27,305 bases of DNA from SM23-78 sp041479965 (GCA_041479965.1 JBGOZE010000007.1:1-27305); one strand, 5' to 3'; positions 6,706 through 14,507 are shown, counted from the stretch's first letter. A program made the numbers and translations. The notes: generated from the letters alone by a model not told the origin.

Positions 6706-7608
6706 ATGGACCAGGAAACATTTGATAGCTATGTGAAGGCTGGCAGGATTGCTGCCCAGGCCTTGAACTATGGCAAGGGCCTCATCAAGGTAGGCGCCAA
6801 TCTGCTCGCAGTCACCGACAAGATTGAGCAGAAGATAATTGCTTTGGGAGGAGATTTTGCTTTTCCGCCCCAGATAAGCCTCAATGATATTGCAGCTCAT
6901 TCATACCCTGCTCATGATGACAAGACTGTCTTCAAGGAAGGAGATGTTGTCAAGCTGGATGTCGGAGTGCAGATTGATGGATTTGTAGGAGACACTGCAG
7001 TCACGATTGTTCTCAGCAATGACGAGAAGCTCAACCTGCTGGCAGAGGCCAGCAGAGAAGCCTTGAACTCTGCGCTCAGGATAATCAAGCCAGGCATAAC
7101 ATTGGGAGAGATAGGCAGGACCATCCATGATGAGATAACCAGGCGAGGATTCGCGCCTGTCAGGAACCTGTCAGGCCACGGCCTAGGCCAGTTCATAATC
7201 CATGACAAGCCCAGCGTGCCTAATTTTGACACAGGAAGTTCTGAGGAGCTCGAAGATGACCAGGTGATTGCTATTGAGCCGTTTGCCAGCACAGGAGCTG
7301 GAGTGATCTATGAGAGCAGCAACCCGACGCTATTTGCCTTGGAGGGCGCTAAACCTGTGCGAAGCCCAATGACACGTGAGGTGCTCAAGGATTTGGAGAA
7401 ATACAATGGACTGCCATTTGCCCATAGATGGCTGGTCAAGAAGCACGGCTTAGGCAAGACCAGCTTTGCCCTGCGAGAGCTGAAAAGCATCGGTGTGCTG
7501 AGAGAGTTCCCTCCCTTGCCAGACAAAGCCCACGGATTGATAAGCCAGGCAGAGCATACCATCATTGTGAGAGACAAGCCTGTTGTGACCACGCTTCTGG
7601 ATGAATGA
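6706..7608 (+). CDS. map: Methionine aminopeptidase, type II
   Basis: This 300-residue metalloprotease removes N-terminal Met from nascent proteins. Metal ligands of the pita-bread fold are visible: D85 in KLDVG, D96 in VGDTA, H158 in SGHGL, E191 in AIEPFA and E283 in AEHTI. H65 in AAHSYPA corresponds to the substrate-site His. The type II assignment rests on the insertion between the His and the last Glu, with a small helical domain around residues 215-265, and on archaeal origin. Length is normal for archaeal MetAP2. The start codon is fixed by the leaderless TATA geometry. Confidence 0.95.
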   Translation: MDQETFDSYVKAGRIAAQALNYGKGLIKVGANLLAVTDKIEQKIIALGGDFAFPPQISLNDIAAHSYPAHDDKTVFKEGDVVKLDVGVQIDGFVGDTAVTIVLSNDEKLNLLAEASREALNSALRIIKPGITLGEIGRTIHDEITRRGFAPVRNLSGHGLGQFIIHDKPSVPNFDTGSSEELEDDQVIAIEPFASTGAGVIYESSNPTLFALEGAKPVRSPMTREVLKDLEKYNGLPFAHRWLVKKHGLGKTSFALRELKSIGVLREFPPLPDKAHGLISQAEHTIIVRDKPVVTTLLDE

Positions 7609-7683
7609 ACAGGATTTTCTCGACGTGCCGAAAGCCTCGAATTATAAATTTTCACGCCTTAAAAACGCATTCTAAATCACAAA

Positions 7684-7692
7684 CTTTATAAG
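7684..7692 (+). promoter_or_regulatory. TATA promoter of gyrB
   Basis: CTTTATAAG with A-rich flank. Initiation near 7714 would give a leader of about 53 bases before the ATG at 7767. No strong ribosome binding site is seen before that ATG. Confidence 0.5.
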
Positions 7693-7766
7693 GAGTGGAA
7701 TCATACTAACATGAAGGTTTTATCGACGAGAAAATAAGTTAAGACCTAAAGAAAAATCAATCTAAA

Positions 7767-9695
7767 ATGGACAAGGAAACCAAGGAAAAAGAGCAGCCCA
7801 AGGACAAGCCCGAGGCATATGATGCGAGCAAGATAACTGTTCTCGGCGGATTGGATGCTGTGAGAAAAAGGCCTAGCATGTACATAGGCAGCACCAGCTC
7901 CAGGGGCTTGCACCACTTAGTCTATGAGGTCGTGGACAACTCCATTGATGAATCCATGGCTGGCTTCTGCACAGAGATAATAATCACTGTTCACCCTGAT
8001 AATTATGTGACTGTCGAGGACAACGGCAGAGGCATACCTGTAGACATGCACCCGAAGTTCAATGTCAGCGCGCTCGAGATAGTCATGACTAAGCTGCACG
8101 CAGGAGGAAAGTTTGACAAGAAATCCTATAAGGTATCAGGAGGCTTGCACGGAGTAGGAGTGAGCGTAGTCAACGCCTTGTCAGAAGTCCTCGAGGTGTG
8201 GGTGTACAGGGATGGCTCAATCCATTATCAGAAATACAGCCGAGGAAAGCCTGTTGCGCCAGTCAAGATGATTGGAAAGTACGAAGGCAAAAAGACAGGC
8301 ACCAAGGTCAAGTTCCTGGCTGACAAAGAGATATTTGAGGAAGGAATCAATTATTCTGACGAAATCCTGGACACTAGGTTCAGGGAACTGGCTTTCCTGA
8401 ACAAAGGCTTGAAGATTATATTCCAAGACGAGAGGATAGGCAAGAAGGAAGAATTGTCCTATGAAGGAGGCTTGAAGAGTTTTGTGGAGTACCTCAATCA
8501 AGGCAAGAATCCCTTGCATGAAATAATACATCTCAAAACTCAGAAAGAAGATGTTGAGCTTGAGGTCGCCCTCCAGTACAGCGATAGCTACACAGAGAAT
8601 GTCTACTCATTTGTCAACAACATCAACACAGTTGAAGGTGGGACTCACTTGACAGGCTTCAAGACAGCGCTGACTAGGACCTTGAATAATTTTGCAGAGA
8701 AAAAGCTCGGAGATGCTTTCAAGCTTACGAGCGATGATGTCAGGGAAGGACTAGCCGCAGTCATCTCTCTTAGGATTCCTAATCCTCAGTTTGAGGGCCA
8801 GACCAAGACCAAGCTAGGAAACATGAACGTGAAAGGGATAGTTGATTCCTTGATAAGCACTCATCTAGGCACGTTCCTTAATGAGAATCCGAAGGTAGCA
8901 AGAGGCATAGTTGAGAAGGCGATAACTGCTGCCAAGGCAAGGGAGGCTGCGAGAAAAGCCAGGGAACTGGTCAGGAGGAAGAGTGTTCTTGAAAGCACTT
9001 CTCTGCCAGGCAAGCTGGCTGACTGCTCTGAAAAAGACCCTTCCAAGTGCGAGTTGTTCCTGGTCGAAGGAGACAGTGCCGGTGGCAGTGCCAAGCAAGC
9101 CAGGAGCAAAGAATTCCAAGCCATACTTCCTCTACGAGGAAAAATCCTCAACGTGGAGAAAGCAAGGATAAACAAGGTGATGAGCTCCAACGAGATAGTA
9201 ATCATCATCACTGCCCTGGGCACGAGCATCGCAGAGGAATTCAACGTCGGAAAGCTAAGGTATCACAAGATAATAATCATGACAGATGCAGATACTGACG
9301 GAAACCACATAGCCACTCTGCTCATGACTTTCTTTTTCAGATACATGAGAGAGCTCGTAGAGCAAGGCCATATTTTTATCGCCCAGCCACCACTCTACCT
9401 AGTCAGGAAAGGCAATGAGAAATGCTATGCGCAGACAGAAACTGACAAGAACGAGCTAGTCAAGAAATTCGGAGAAGCAGCTATCGTGCAAAGATACAAA
9501 GGACTGGGAGAGATGAATCCTGACCAGCTCTGGGAGACCACCATGGACCCTGCTGTTAGGATACTGAAAAAAATCACTATTGAAGATGCTCTTGAGGCAG
9601 ACATGATGTTCTCCATACTCATGGGAGATGAAGTAGAGCCGAGGAGGGCATTCATAGAAGGCCATGCCAAGGAAGCAGGCAATATTGATATATAG
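7767..9695 (+). CDS. gyrB: DNA gyrase subunit B
   Basis: 642 residues, the ATPase subunit of type IIA topoisomerase that introduces negative supercoils together with GyrA. The GHKL ATPase has E54 in YEVVDN, DNGRG at 85-89 and GGLHGVG at 125-131. The transducer domain follows, then the TOPRIM domain with EGDSAGG at 434-440 and DADTDG at 507-512, and the RYKGLGEMNP tail. Length matches Gram-positive-type GyrB without the proteobacterial insert. Gyrase in archaea is a bacterial acquisition; no gyrA is adjacent here, so it must lie elsewhere if the enzyme works. ParE of Topo IV is the alternative, but the sequence reads as GyrB. The N-terminal 16 residues are a charged extension. Confidence 0.93.
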   Translation: MDKETKEKEQPKDKPEAYDASKITVLGGLDAVRKRPSMYIGSTSSRGLHHLVYEVVDNSIDESMAGFCTEIIITVHPDNYVTVEDNGRGIPVDMHPKFNVSALEIVMTKLHAGGKFDKKSYKVSGGLHGVGVSVVNALSEVLEVWVYRDGSIHYQKYSRGKPVAPVKMIGKYEGKKTGTKVKFLADKEIFEEGINYSDEILDTRFRELAFLNKGLKIIFQDERIGKKEELSYEGGLKSFVEYLNQGKNPLHEIIHLKTQKEDVELEVALQYSDSYTENVYSFVNNINTVEGGTHLTGFKTALTRTLNNFAEKKLGDAFKLTSDDVREGLAAVISLRIPNPQFEGQTKTKLGNMNVKGIVDSLISTHLGTFLNENPKVARGIVEKAITAAKAREAARKARELVRRKSVLESTSLPGKLADCSEKDPSKCELFLVEGDSAGGSAKQARSKEFQAILPLRGKILNVEKARINKVMSSNEIVIIITALGTSIAEEFNVGKLRYHKIIIMTDADTDGNHIATLLMTFFFRYMRELVEQGHIFIAQPPLYLVRKGNEKCYAQTETDKNELVKKFGEAAIVQRYKGLGEMNPDQLWETTMDPAVRILKKITIEDALEADMMFSILMGDEVEPRRAFIEGHAKEAGNIDI

Positions 9696-9717
9696 TTTTA
9701 CAGCTTCTAACAATAAG

Positions 9718-9727
9718 CTTTATAAAC
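9718..9727 (+). promoter_or_regulatory. TATA promoter of the eS1 gene
   Basis: CTTTATAAAC; initiation near 9749 predicts a leader of about 50 bases before the ATG at 9801. No obvious Shine-Dalgarno is present in it. Confidence 0.55.
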
Positions 9728-9800
9728 CATTCATATTTCCAAGAGAAACACAAGCAAGCACAAGTTTGCTGTTCCAAAAAATAGTATTTTTTGATATAAT

Positions 9801-10586
9801 ATGGCAAAACAACAGACAGCAGCAGAGAAAGTGAGGAAAAAGAAATGGTTTCCTGTGCTAGCTCCCAAGCTCTTCCAGGAGCGAGTGATAGGAGAGATTC
9901 CTCTGTACGATTCCAGCGCCATGCTCAAGAGGAGCCTGACAGTCAACATGATGAACCTGACAGGCGACCCCAAGACCCAGCACATCAATGTCAAGGTCAG
10001 GATTATTGATGTCAAGGAGGGAAAAGGCCTCACAGAGATTCTGGGATATGAGATAATGCCTAGCAGCGTGAAAAGGTTGGTCAGGCGTGAAAGGACCAAG
10101 ATTGATGATTCTGTAGTTGTAATGACGAGCGACGGCAAGAAGGTGAGGATCAAGCCTCTGCTCGTGACCAATAGTGTAGTCAATTCTTCAGTCACCAAGG
10201 CCATAAGGGTCAGGATGAGGAATAATCTTGTAAGGTTTGTGGCGAGAATAAATTATGAGAGGCTTGTGGAGGAGATAATGAGCTACAAGATGCAGAAATT
10301 CCTAGGCAACCTAGCCTGTGATATTACTCCCATAAGAAATTCTGAGATAAGAGCCTTCACGTTGGTAGAGAGGGAAGATATGGGTGTTTACAAGCCAATT
10401 AAAGAAGAGTTCGTGAAGAAAGAAGAAGAGGAGATGCCTGAGGAAGAGGAGAAGAAAGAAAAAGAAGGCGAGGAAAGCAAAGCCGAGCAAAGCGAAGTTA
10501 ATTCTGAGGAAGAAGGAGAAGTTGTTGTAGAGGAAGCAGCAGGCGAAGAAAAAACTGCAGAAGAAGATTCTGAGGAAGCGCAATAA
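9801..10586 (+). CDS. rps3ae: 30S ribosomal protein eS1 (S3Ae)
   Basis: 261 residues of the archaeal/eukaryotic small-subunit protein eS1, which sits near the mRNA exit on the platform. The family start KVRKKKWFPVLAPKLF is at residues 10-25, followed by IGEIPLYDSSAML, the RRERTKIDDSVVV region and IRVRMRNNLVRFV. The folded part ends near residue 200. About 60 residues of Glu/Lys-rich low-complexity sequence (201-261) form an acidic tail, longer than I expect for archaeal eS1. It stands alone between gyrB and an unknown gene. Confidence 0.95.
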   Translation: MAKQQTAAEKVRKKKWFPVLAPKLFQERVIGEIPLYDSSAMLKRSLTVNMMNLTGDPKTQHINVKVRIIDVKEGKGLTEILGYEIMPSSVKRLVRRERTKIDDSVVVMTSDGKKVRIKPLLVTNSVVNSSVTKAIRVRMRNNLVRFVARINYERLVEEIMSYKMQKFLGNLACDITPIRNSEIRAFTLVEREDMGVYKPIKEEFVKKEEEEMPEEEEKKEKEGEESKAEQSEVNSEEEGEVVVEEAAGEEKTAEEDSEEAQ

Positions 10587-10611
10587 TTATTTCTAAAACT
10601 CACACCAAAAC

Positions 10612-10619
10612 CTTTAAAT
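10612..10619 (+). promoter_or_regulatory. TATA promoter of the 107-residue ORF
   Basis: CTTTAAAT is centred about 28 bases before the ATG at 10644, the leaderless geometry seen elsewhere in the window. Confidence 0.55.
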
Positions 10620-10643
10620 GTTGTTCTATATTTCCTTCATCTT

Positions 10644-10967
10644 ATGGAAAGCTACGTCAGCAAAAAGGATTTGGAGACTTTTGTGAACGAGAGAGTTCAG
10701 TCGCTTATGACCCTGAAGAAGGGAGATGAGGGTTATGAGTTCAGAAGCAGCAAGATCTCAGTTTACCAAGGTTTGCAGTGTCAATTTGACAAAGTACCGA
10801 GAATTTCTAAACAAGCTGTCAAGGAATATGTGCTGCAGCAAAAGCGTGATGACATTGAATTTGGCGCCTGTGTTAGAAGATCCGGAGGCAGCGGAAGGCA
10901 AGGGACTGCTATATCTCATAGCTTGTTGGCTTATTATGACATTCTAAGCTATTTTAAGCTTAGGTAA
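10644..10967 (+). CDS. Hypothetical protein, 107 residues
   Basis: I do not recognise this protein. It is soluble and slightly basic, starting with a likely helix (SKKDLETFVNERVQSLMTL) and ending with RSGGSGRQGTAISHSLLAYYDILSYFKLR-like sequence. Two Cys are spaced far apart (near residues 46 and 75). A promoter at leaderless spacing supports expression. The low similarity to anything I know, plus the degraded genes just downstream, leaves open that it is a decaying gene or a lineage-specific one. Confidence 0.6.
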   Translation: MESYVSKKDLETFVNERVQSLMTLKKGDEGYEFRSSKISVYQGLQCQFDKVPRISKQAVKEYVLQQKRDDIEFGACVRRSGGSGRQGTAISHSLLAYYDILSYFKLR

Positions 10968-11000
10968 CAATATTTTTCGCTTTCTGGAACCGACAAAGCA

Positions 11001-11204
11001 TTAGTCCATGATAATTGCGATGAGAGTTAAGGATGTTTTATTACATAACCTATACTGATGCTCTGACCTAGCCATAAAAGAATCGATGTATAAAGGTGCA
11101 GCGTAGCATAGCCAAGGGAATTTTTCCATACCAAACCTTTTTTCTTCATTTCTCTCCGTCTTTTTCCCTGATGATTTCGCCATTTCTAGTTCATATGGTA
11201 TCAT
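11001..11204 (-). CDS. Possible 67-residue protein, unrecognised
   Basis: The only support is promoter geometry: a TATA-like element (minus-strand GTTATATTTAATG, about 11225-11236) is centred 27 bases before the ATG, as for the real leaderless genes here. The first half is basic (MAKSSGKKTERNEEKRFG), the second half is hydrophobic and not clearly a membrane helix. No homologue comes to mind. It may be chance. Confidence 0.25.
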   Translation of the reverse strand: MIPYELEMAKSSGKKTERNEEKRFGMEKFPWLCYAAPLYIDSFMARSEHQYRLCNKTSLTLIAIIMD

Positions 11205-11324
11205 AAACCCTTGATTAGCCGGGCATTAAATATAACTTCCGGTGCTTTTTCCGGAAAGTATACATGAAAAACGTAAAAACCGATAAATCGCTCGTAAAAA
11301 AGATAATCGGTAAATGAGATAATT

Positions 11325-11334
11325 TTTATAAACC
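11325..11334 (+). promoter_or_regulatory. TATA promoter of the dph2 fragment
   Basis: TTTTATAAAC is centred 26 bases before the ATG at 11356. The promoter of the broken gene is therefore intact. Confidence 0.6.
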
Positions 11335-11355
11335 CTTGAACTTTTCTAACATCAG

Positions 11356-11616
11356 ATGGACAATTATGACTTAGAACTTGAGAAAGTAGCTGAAAAAATT
11401 AAGAAGGAGAGAGCCAAGACTGTTCTCATCCAGTTGCCGGATGGGTTGAAGCCTAAAGCAAAGGAAATAAAGGAATTCCTGGCAAAAAAGATTGACAGGA
11501 AAACCAAATTATTGTTCTGGGCAGGCAGCTGCTTTGGAGCATGCGACATTCCGATGAGTGCAAAAAACGCGAATGTTGATTTAATCATACAATTCGGGCA
11601 TAGTGAGTGGCGATAA
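11356..11616 (+). pseudogene. dph2: Truncated diphthamide synthase Dph2 (N-terminal fragment)
   Basis: The 86 residues match the start of archaeal Dph2, the [4Fe-4S] radical enzyme that transfers the 3-amino-3-carboxypropyl group from SAM to a His of EF2 in the first step of diphthamide synthesis. Visible are the helix KVAEKIKKERAKTVLIQLPDG, the cysteine motif GSCFGACDIP near residues 56-65, and VDLIIQFGHSE. The frame then ends WR-stop, where a full enzyme continues for over 200 residues. The three cluster cysteines of Dph2 are spread over three domains, and only the first remains, so catalysis is not expected. I found no remainder in other frames before topA. A sequencing or assembly deletion is the alternative. 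Confidence 0.75.
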
Positions 11617-11672
11617 TTATCGACGACAAAAAGACTTTCTTCACTTAGCAATAAAAATACAAAAACCATAAC

Positions 11673-11681
11673 TATTTATAT
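11673..11681 (+). promoter_or_regulatory. TATA promoter of topA
   Basis: TATTTATAT is centred about 27 bases before the ATG at 11705 but only nine before the in-frame ATG at 11687. It favours the downstream start. Confidence 0.55.
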
Positions 11682-11704
11682 CTCCGATGAAATTCACGGT
11701 TGGC

Positions 11705-13945
11705 ATGGGTTATGAATTAGTGGTGAGTGAGAAGCCTAATGCTGCTAAAAGGATTGCTGAGGCTCTCGCCGACAAAAGGCCTAAGAAACAGAGCATTGGC
11801 AAGGTGCCTTACTATGAGCTGCAGCGTGGCAAGAAAGAGATTGTGGTGGCCTGCGCAGTAGGTCATCTCTACACTGTCGCAGAAAAAAAGAAATCTTTCA
11901 CCTATCCAAGCTTTGACCTGCACTGGGCTCCGAGCGGCGATGTGAGCAAAAAAGCAGAGTACTCAAAGAAATATCTTGAAGTGATAAAGAAGCTTGCCAA
12001 GAAAGCCTCGACCTTCACCGTTGCCTGTGATTATGATGTTGAAGGAGAAGTCATTGGCCTTAACTGCATAAGGCTCGCCTGCAACCAAAAGGACGCGAGG
12101 AGGATGAAGTTCTCAACCCTTACCAAGGATGACTTGGTTGAGGCCTATGAGCATGCAGATCCCCATATCGACTGGGGCTTGGCAAATGCAGGTGAGACAA
12201 GGCATTTCCTGGACTGGATGTACGGAATAAATATCTCAAGAGCCCTCACTCTCGCGGTGAAGAGCACAGGTGCTTTCAAGATCCTGAGCAGCGGAAGAGT
12301 GCAAGGCCCTGCGCTGAAAATACTTTATGACAGGGAAAAAGATATTGCTGCTTTCAAGTCAGAGCCTTACTGGCAGATACTTCTTGAGATAGAGAAAGAC
12401 AACAAAGTCATAGGGGCTTATCATTTCAAGGATAAATTCTTCAATCATGAAGAGGCAAAAGTAGCTTTCAATAAAGCCCTTTGGAAGCAGGCAACAGTCA
12501 AGAACATTGAGAAGAACGAAGTCCAGCAATATGCCCCTAATCCGTTCGACCTTGGCTCTTTGCAGACAGAGTCTTACAAGCAGTTCAGCATCAACCCTAA
12601 AGAAACTTTGTCTGTAGCCCAGAACCTTTATCTCGCAGGGGTCATATCCTATCCGAGAACCAGCTCCCAGAAGCTTCCTGCCAAGATCAATTACAAGAAA
12701 ATATTGAACAGCTTAGCAAACATGCAAGAATATGCTGACAAGGCCCAGCAGGTGCTTGGGTTTGACAAGCTTCACCCGAATGAAGGAAAGAAAGAAGATC
12801 CTGCTCATCCAGCTATCTATCCAACAGGCATAGAACCTGAGAAATTGACGGAACGAGAAGAAAAAATTTATGATTTGATTGTAAAAAGATTCTTAGCCAC
12901 CTTTGGAAAGCCAGCCATAAGAGAATCATTGACTCTCACCATCGATGTCAGTGGAGAGACTTTCATCGCCAAAGGCATAAGGACCAAGGAAAGGAACTGG
13001 TATGAGCTCTACGAGCCCTATGTCAAGTTGAAAGAAGAGGAATGGCCTCCATTCAACACAGGAGAGATTCTCAAGATAAAGAAACTTGACTTGCTCAGTA
13101 AAGAGACTCAGCCGCCTAAAAGATACACTCCTGCAAGCCTAGTGAGCGAGCTTGAAAAAAGAGGGCTCGGAACCAAGGCCACAAGAGCTGAGATAATTGA
13201 TTCTCTCTACCAAAGGAGCTATGTCGCAGACCAGTTCATAAGGGTTACTGACATGGGCATGACCATAATCGAGACCCTGCAGAAATATTGCCCTGAAATA
13301 ATCGACGAGCAACTCACCAGGCACTTCGAAGAGGAGATGGACAAGATCATGAGCAAGGAGATGAAAAAAGAAGAAACCCTTGAAGAAGCAAAGAAAGTGC
13401 TGGTCAAGATGCTCAAGACCTTTAAAGACAACGAGAAGAAGATAGGCGAAGATCTGAAAGCTGCGCATCACGGAACCATAAAGAAAGAGAACTACATAGC
13501 CAAATGCCCTAAATGCGGAGGAGACTTGCAGATGAAGTTCTCGAAAAAGACCAAGATGAGATTCATAGCCTGCAACAACTACCCTGCGTGCGAGACCACC
13601 TTTGCCATTCCCCAGAGCGGAAGCATAAAAGGCACTGAGAATAAATGCACTCACTGCCAGACACCCATGGTCATGGTTTATATGAAGAAGAAAAAGCCTC
13701 AGGAAGTCTGCCTTAACAAGGACTGCCCTGGGAAAAAGCAGGAAACACACCATCCTGACATCAAGAAAAAGGACGGAGTGGAGACCATTGACAAGAAATG
13801 CCCTAAGTGCGGCAAGCCGCTTGTTCTGAGGCGCTCAATCTACGGCCAGTTCATAGGCTGCACAGGCTATCCCAAGTGCAGGCATACTGAGAAGATAACC
13901 TCTAATAGCAATGGAAAACCAGAAATCCCTGCTTCTTCATCTTAA
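11705..13945 (+). CDS. topA: DNA topoisomerase I (type IA, archaeal)
   Basis: 746 residues from ATG 11705; an upstream in-frame ATG at 11687 would add six residues but lies too close to the TATA box. The N-terminal TOPRIM domain begins YELVVSEKPNAAKRIAEAL and carries the acidic DYDVEG motif (residues 109-114). The active-site Tyr that forms the 5'-phosphotyrosine link is in GVISYPRTSS (Y316). The domain KRYTPASLVSELEKRGLGTKA-like region follows. The C terminus has three zinc-ribbon units: CPKCGG...CNNYPAC, CTHC...CLNKDCPG and CPKCGK...CTGYPKC. The enzyme relaxes negative supercoils, a logical counterweight to the gyrase encoded 2 kb upstream. Confidence 0.95.
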   Translation: MGYELVVSEKPNAAKRIAEALADKRPKKQSIGKVPYYELQRGKKEIVVACAVGHLYTVAEKKKSFTYPSFDLHWAPSGDVSKKAEYSKKYLEVIKKLAKKASTFTVACDYDVEGEVIGLNCIRLACNQKDARRMKFSTLTKDDLVEAYEHADPHIDWGLANAGETRHFLDWMYGINISRALTLAVKSTGAFKILSSGRVQGPALKILYDREKDIAAFKSEPYWQILLEIEKDNKVIGAYHFKDKFFNHEEAKVAFNKALWKQATVKNIEKNEVQQYAPNPFDLGSLQTESYKQFSINPKETLSVAQNLYLAGVISYPRTSSQKLPAKINYKKILNSLANMQEYADKAQQVLGFDKLHPNEGKKEDPAHPAIYPTGIEPEKLTEREEKIYDLIVKRFLATFGKPAIRESLTLTIDVSGETFIAKGIRTKERNWYELYEPYVKLKEEEWPPFNTGEILKIKKLDLLSKETQPPKRYTPASLVSELEKRGLGTKATRAEIIDSLYQRSYVADQFIRVTDMGMTIIETLQKYCPEIIDEQLTRHFEEEMDKIMSKEMKKEETLEEAKKVLVKMLKTFKDNEKKIGEDLKAAHHGTIKKENYIAKCPKCGGDLQMKFSKKTKMRFIACNNYPACETTFAIPQSGSIKGTENKCTHCQTPMVMVYMKKKKPQEVCLNKDCPGKKQETHHPDIKKKDGVETIDKKCPKCGKPLVLRRSIYGQFIGCTGYPKCRHTEKITSNSNGKPEIPASSS

Positions 13946-13950
13946 AAAGT

Positions 13951-13960
13951 TTTATAAACC
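13951..13960 (+). promoter_or_regulatory. TATA promoter of tRNA-Pro
   Basis: TTTATAAACC; expected initiation near 13981, six bases before the mature 5' end. Confidence 0.6.
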
Positions 13961-13986
13961 CTGATTTAGTTCTTGAGATTACCCTT

Positions 13987-14079
13987 GGGGTCATGGGGTA
14001 GCTTGGCTTATCCTCTCTGGTTTGGGTAGCAAAGCGCTAAAAAAGCCAGATGACCCCGGTTCGAATCCGGGTGACCCCA
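13987..14079 (+). tRNA. trnP: tRNA-Pro (anticodon TGG) with an intron of about 18 bases
   Basis: The acceptor arm GGGGTCA (13987-13993) pairs with TGACCCC (14072-14078), with discriminator A at 14079 and no encoded CCA. The T arm is CCCGG-TTCGAAT-CCGGG (14055-14071). The D arm runs about 13996-14013. The anticodon stem TCTGG (14016-14020) pairs with CCAGA (14046-14050), and the loop starts TTTGGG, giving anticodon TGG at 14023-14025. Between the loop and the 3' stem are about 18 extra bases, at the usual archaeal 37/38 position; TAGC (14027-14030) can pair with GCTA (14036-14039) inside it. I could not draw a strict bulge-helix-bulge, so exact splice sites are uncertain. Confidence 0.9.
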
Positions 14080-14114
14080 TCTATATTATTTTATACTATT
14101 TAGAAAACGCTAAG

Positions 14115-14124
14115 ATTTATAAAT
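14115..14124 (+). promoter_or_regulatory. TATA promoter of the eL43 operon
   Basis: ATTTATAAAT after GCTAAG; initiation near 14145 gives a leader of about 24 bases with GAGGT at 14158-14162 before the ATG at 14169. Confidence 0.6.
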
Positions 14125-14168
14125 AACCGATAAATCCAAAGCTTAACTAATAATCAGAGGTTTATGAC

Positions 14169-14507
14169 ATGGTAAAGAAGACTGCTTATGGCTCTGTGAA
14201 GAGGCTCGGCGCCAGGTACGGTAGGACTTTGAAGTTCAAGCTGGGCAAGATCGAGGCAGAGCAGAGGAAGAAGCACAAGTGCCCTTATTGCAATTACGAG
14301 CAGGTCAGGAGAAAAGCCCTGGGCATCTGGTATTGCAAGAAGTGCAAGGCCACTTTCACCAGCAAGGCTTATACTGTTGGCAAGTTCAGTCCTGTCACCA
14401 AGCCTTTAGAGGCAGAGGAGCTTCATCCTATGCCTGAAGCTCAGGAAAAGGCTTTTGAGGCAAAAGAAGAAGAGAGCGCTGAGCCTGAGGAATCTAAGGA
14501 AGAATGA
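14169..14507 (+). CDS. rpl37ae: 50S ribosomal protein eL43 (L37Ae)
   Basis: 112 residues of the zinc-ribbon large-subunit protein eL43. Hallmarks are the start VKKTAYGSVKRLGARYG, the zinc ligands C38 and C41 (CPYC) with C56 and C59 (CKKC), and the GIWYCKKC...F segment that follows. The conserved protein ends near residue 82. An acidic tail of about 30 residues rich in Glu and Ala follows, longer than the family norm of roughly 80-95 residues. It is first in an operon with Rpo12, Pcc1, prefoldin beta and UPF0147. Confidence 0.95.
   Translation: MVKKTAYGSVKRLGARYGRTLKFKLGKIEAEQRKKHKCPYCNYEQVRRKALGIWYCKKCKATFTSKAYTVGKFSPVTKPLEAEELHPMPEAQEKAFEAKEEESAEPEESKEE

Larger units (their letters stand above)
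10968..11355. other. 388-base intergenic region with short ORFs and a shared TATA element
   Basis: This gap contains no recognisable gene. It has a 67-codon ORF on the minus strand (11001-11204), a 17-codon ORF on the plus strand (11264-11317), and between them ATTAAATATAA (11225-11235), which reads as a TATA box in both directions. A short TTCCGG...CCGGAA hairpin lies at about 11237-11256. The dph2 fragment promoter occupies its right end. Together with the truncated dph2 this looks like a site of past gene loss. Confidence 0.5.

Noticed and set aside
7711..7737. Eight-codon ORF in the gyrB leader
   Set aside because: Its ATG is only about 23 bases from the TATA centre, so it probably lies at or before the transcript start; too short to support.
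9752..9775. AGCAA...TTGCT hairpin in the eS1 leader as a possible autoregulatory site
   Set aside because: Only five base pairs with a loop of eight; too weak to call without comparison.
13139..13753. 204-codon antisense ORF inside topA
   Set aside because: It is antisense to the conserved zinc-ribbon region of topA and has no promoter or recognisable domain.
11279..14135. Shared ACCGATAAATC string at about 11279 and 14127 as a repeat or operator
   Set aside because: Only 11 AT-rich bases, two copies, at different positions relative to their promoters; probably chance.
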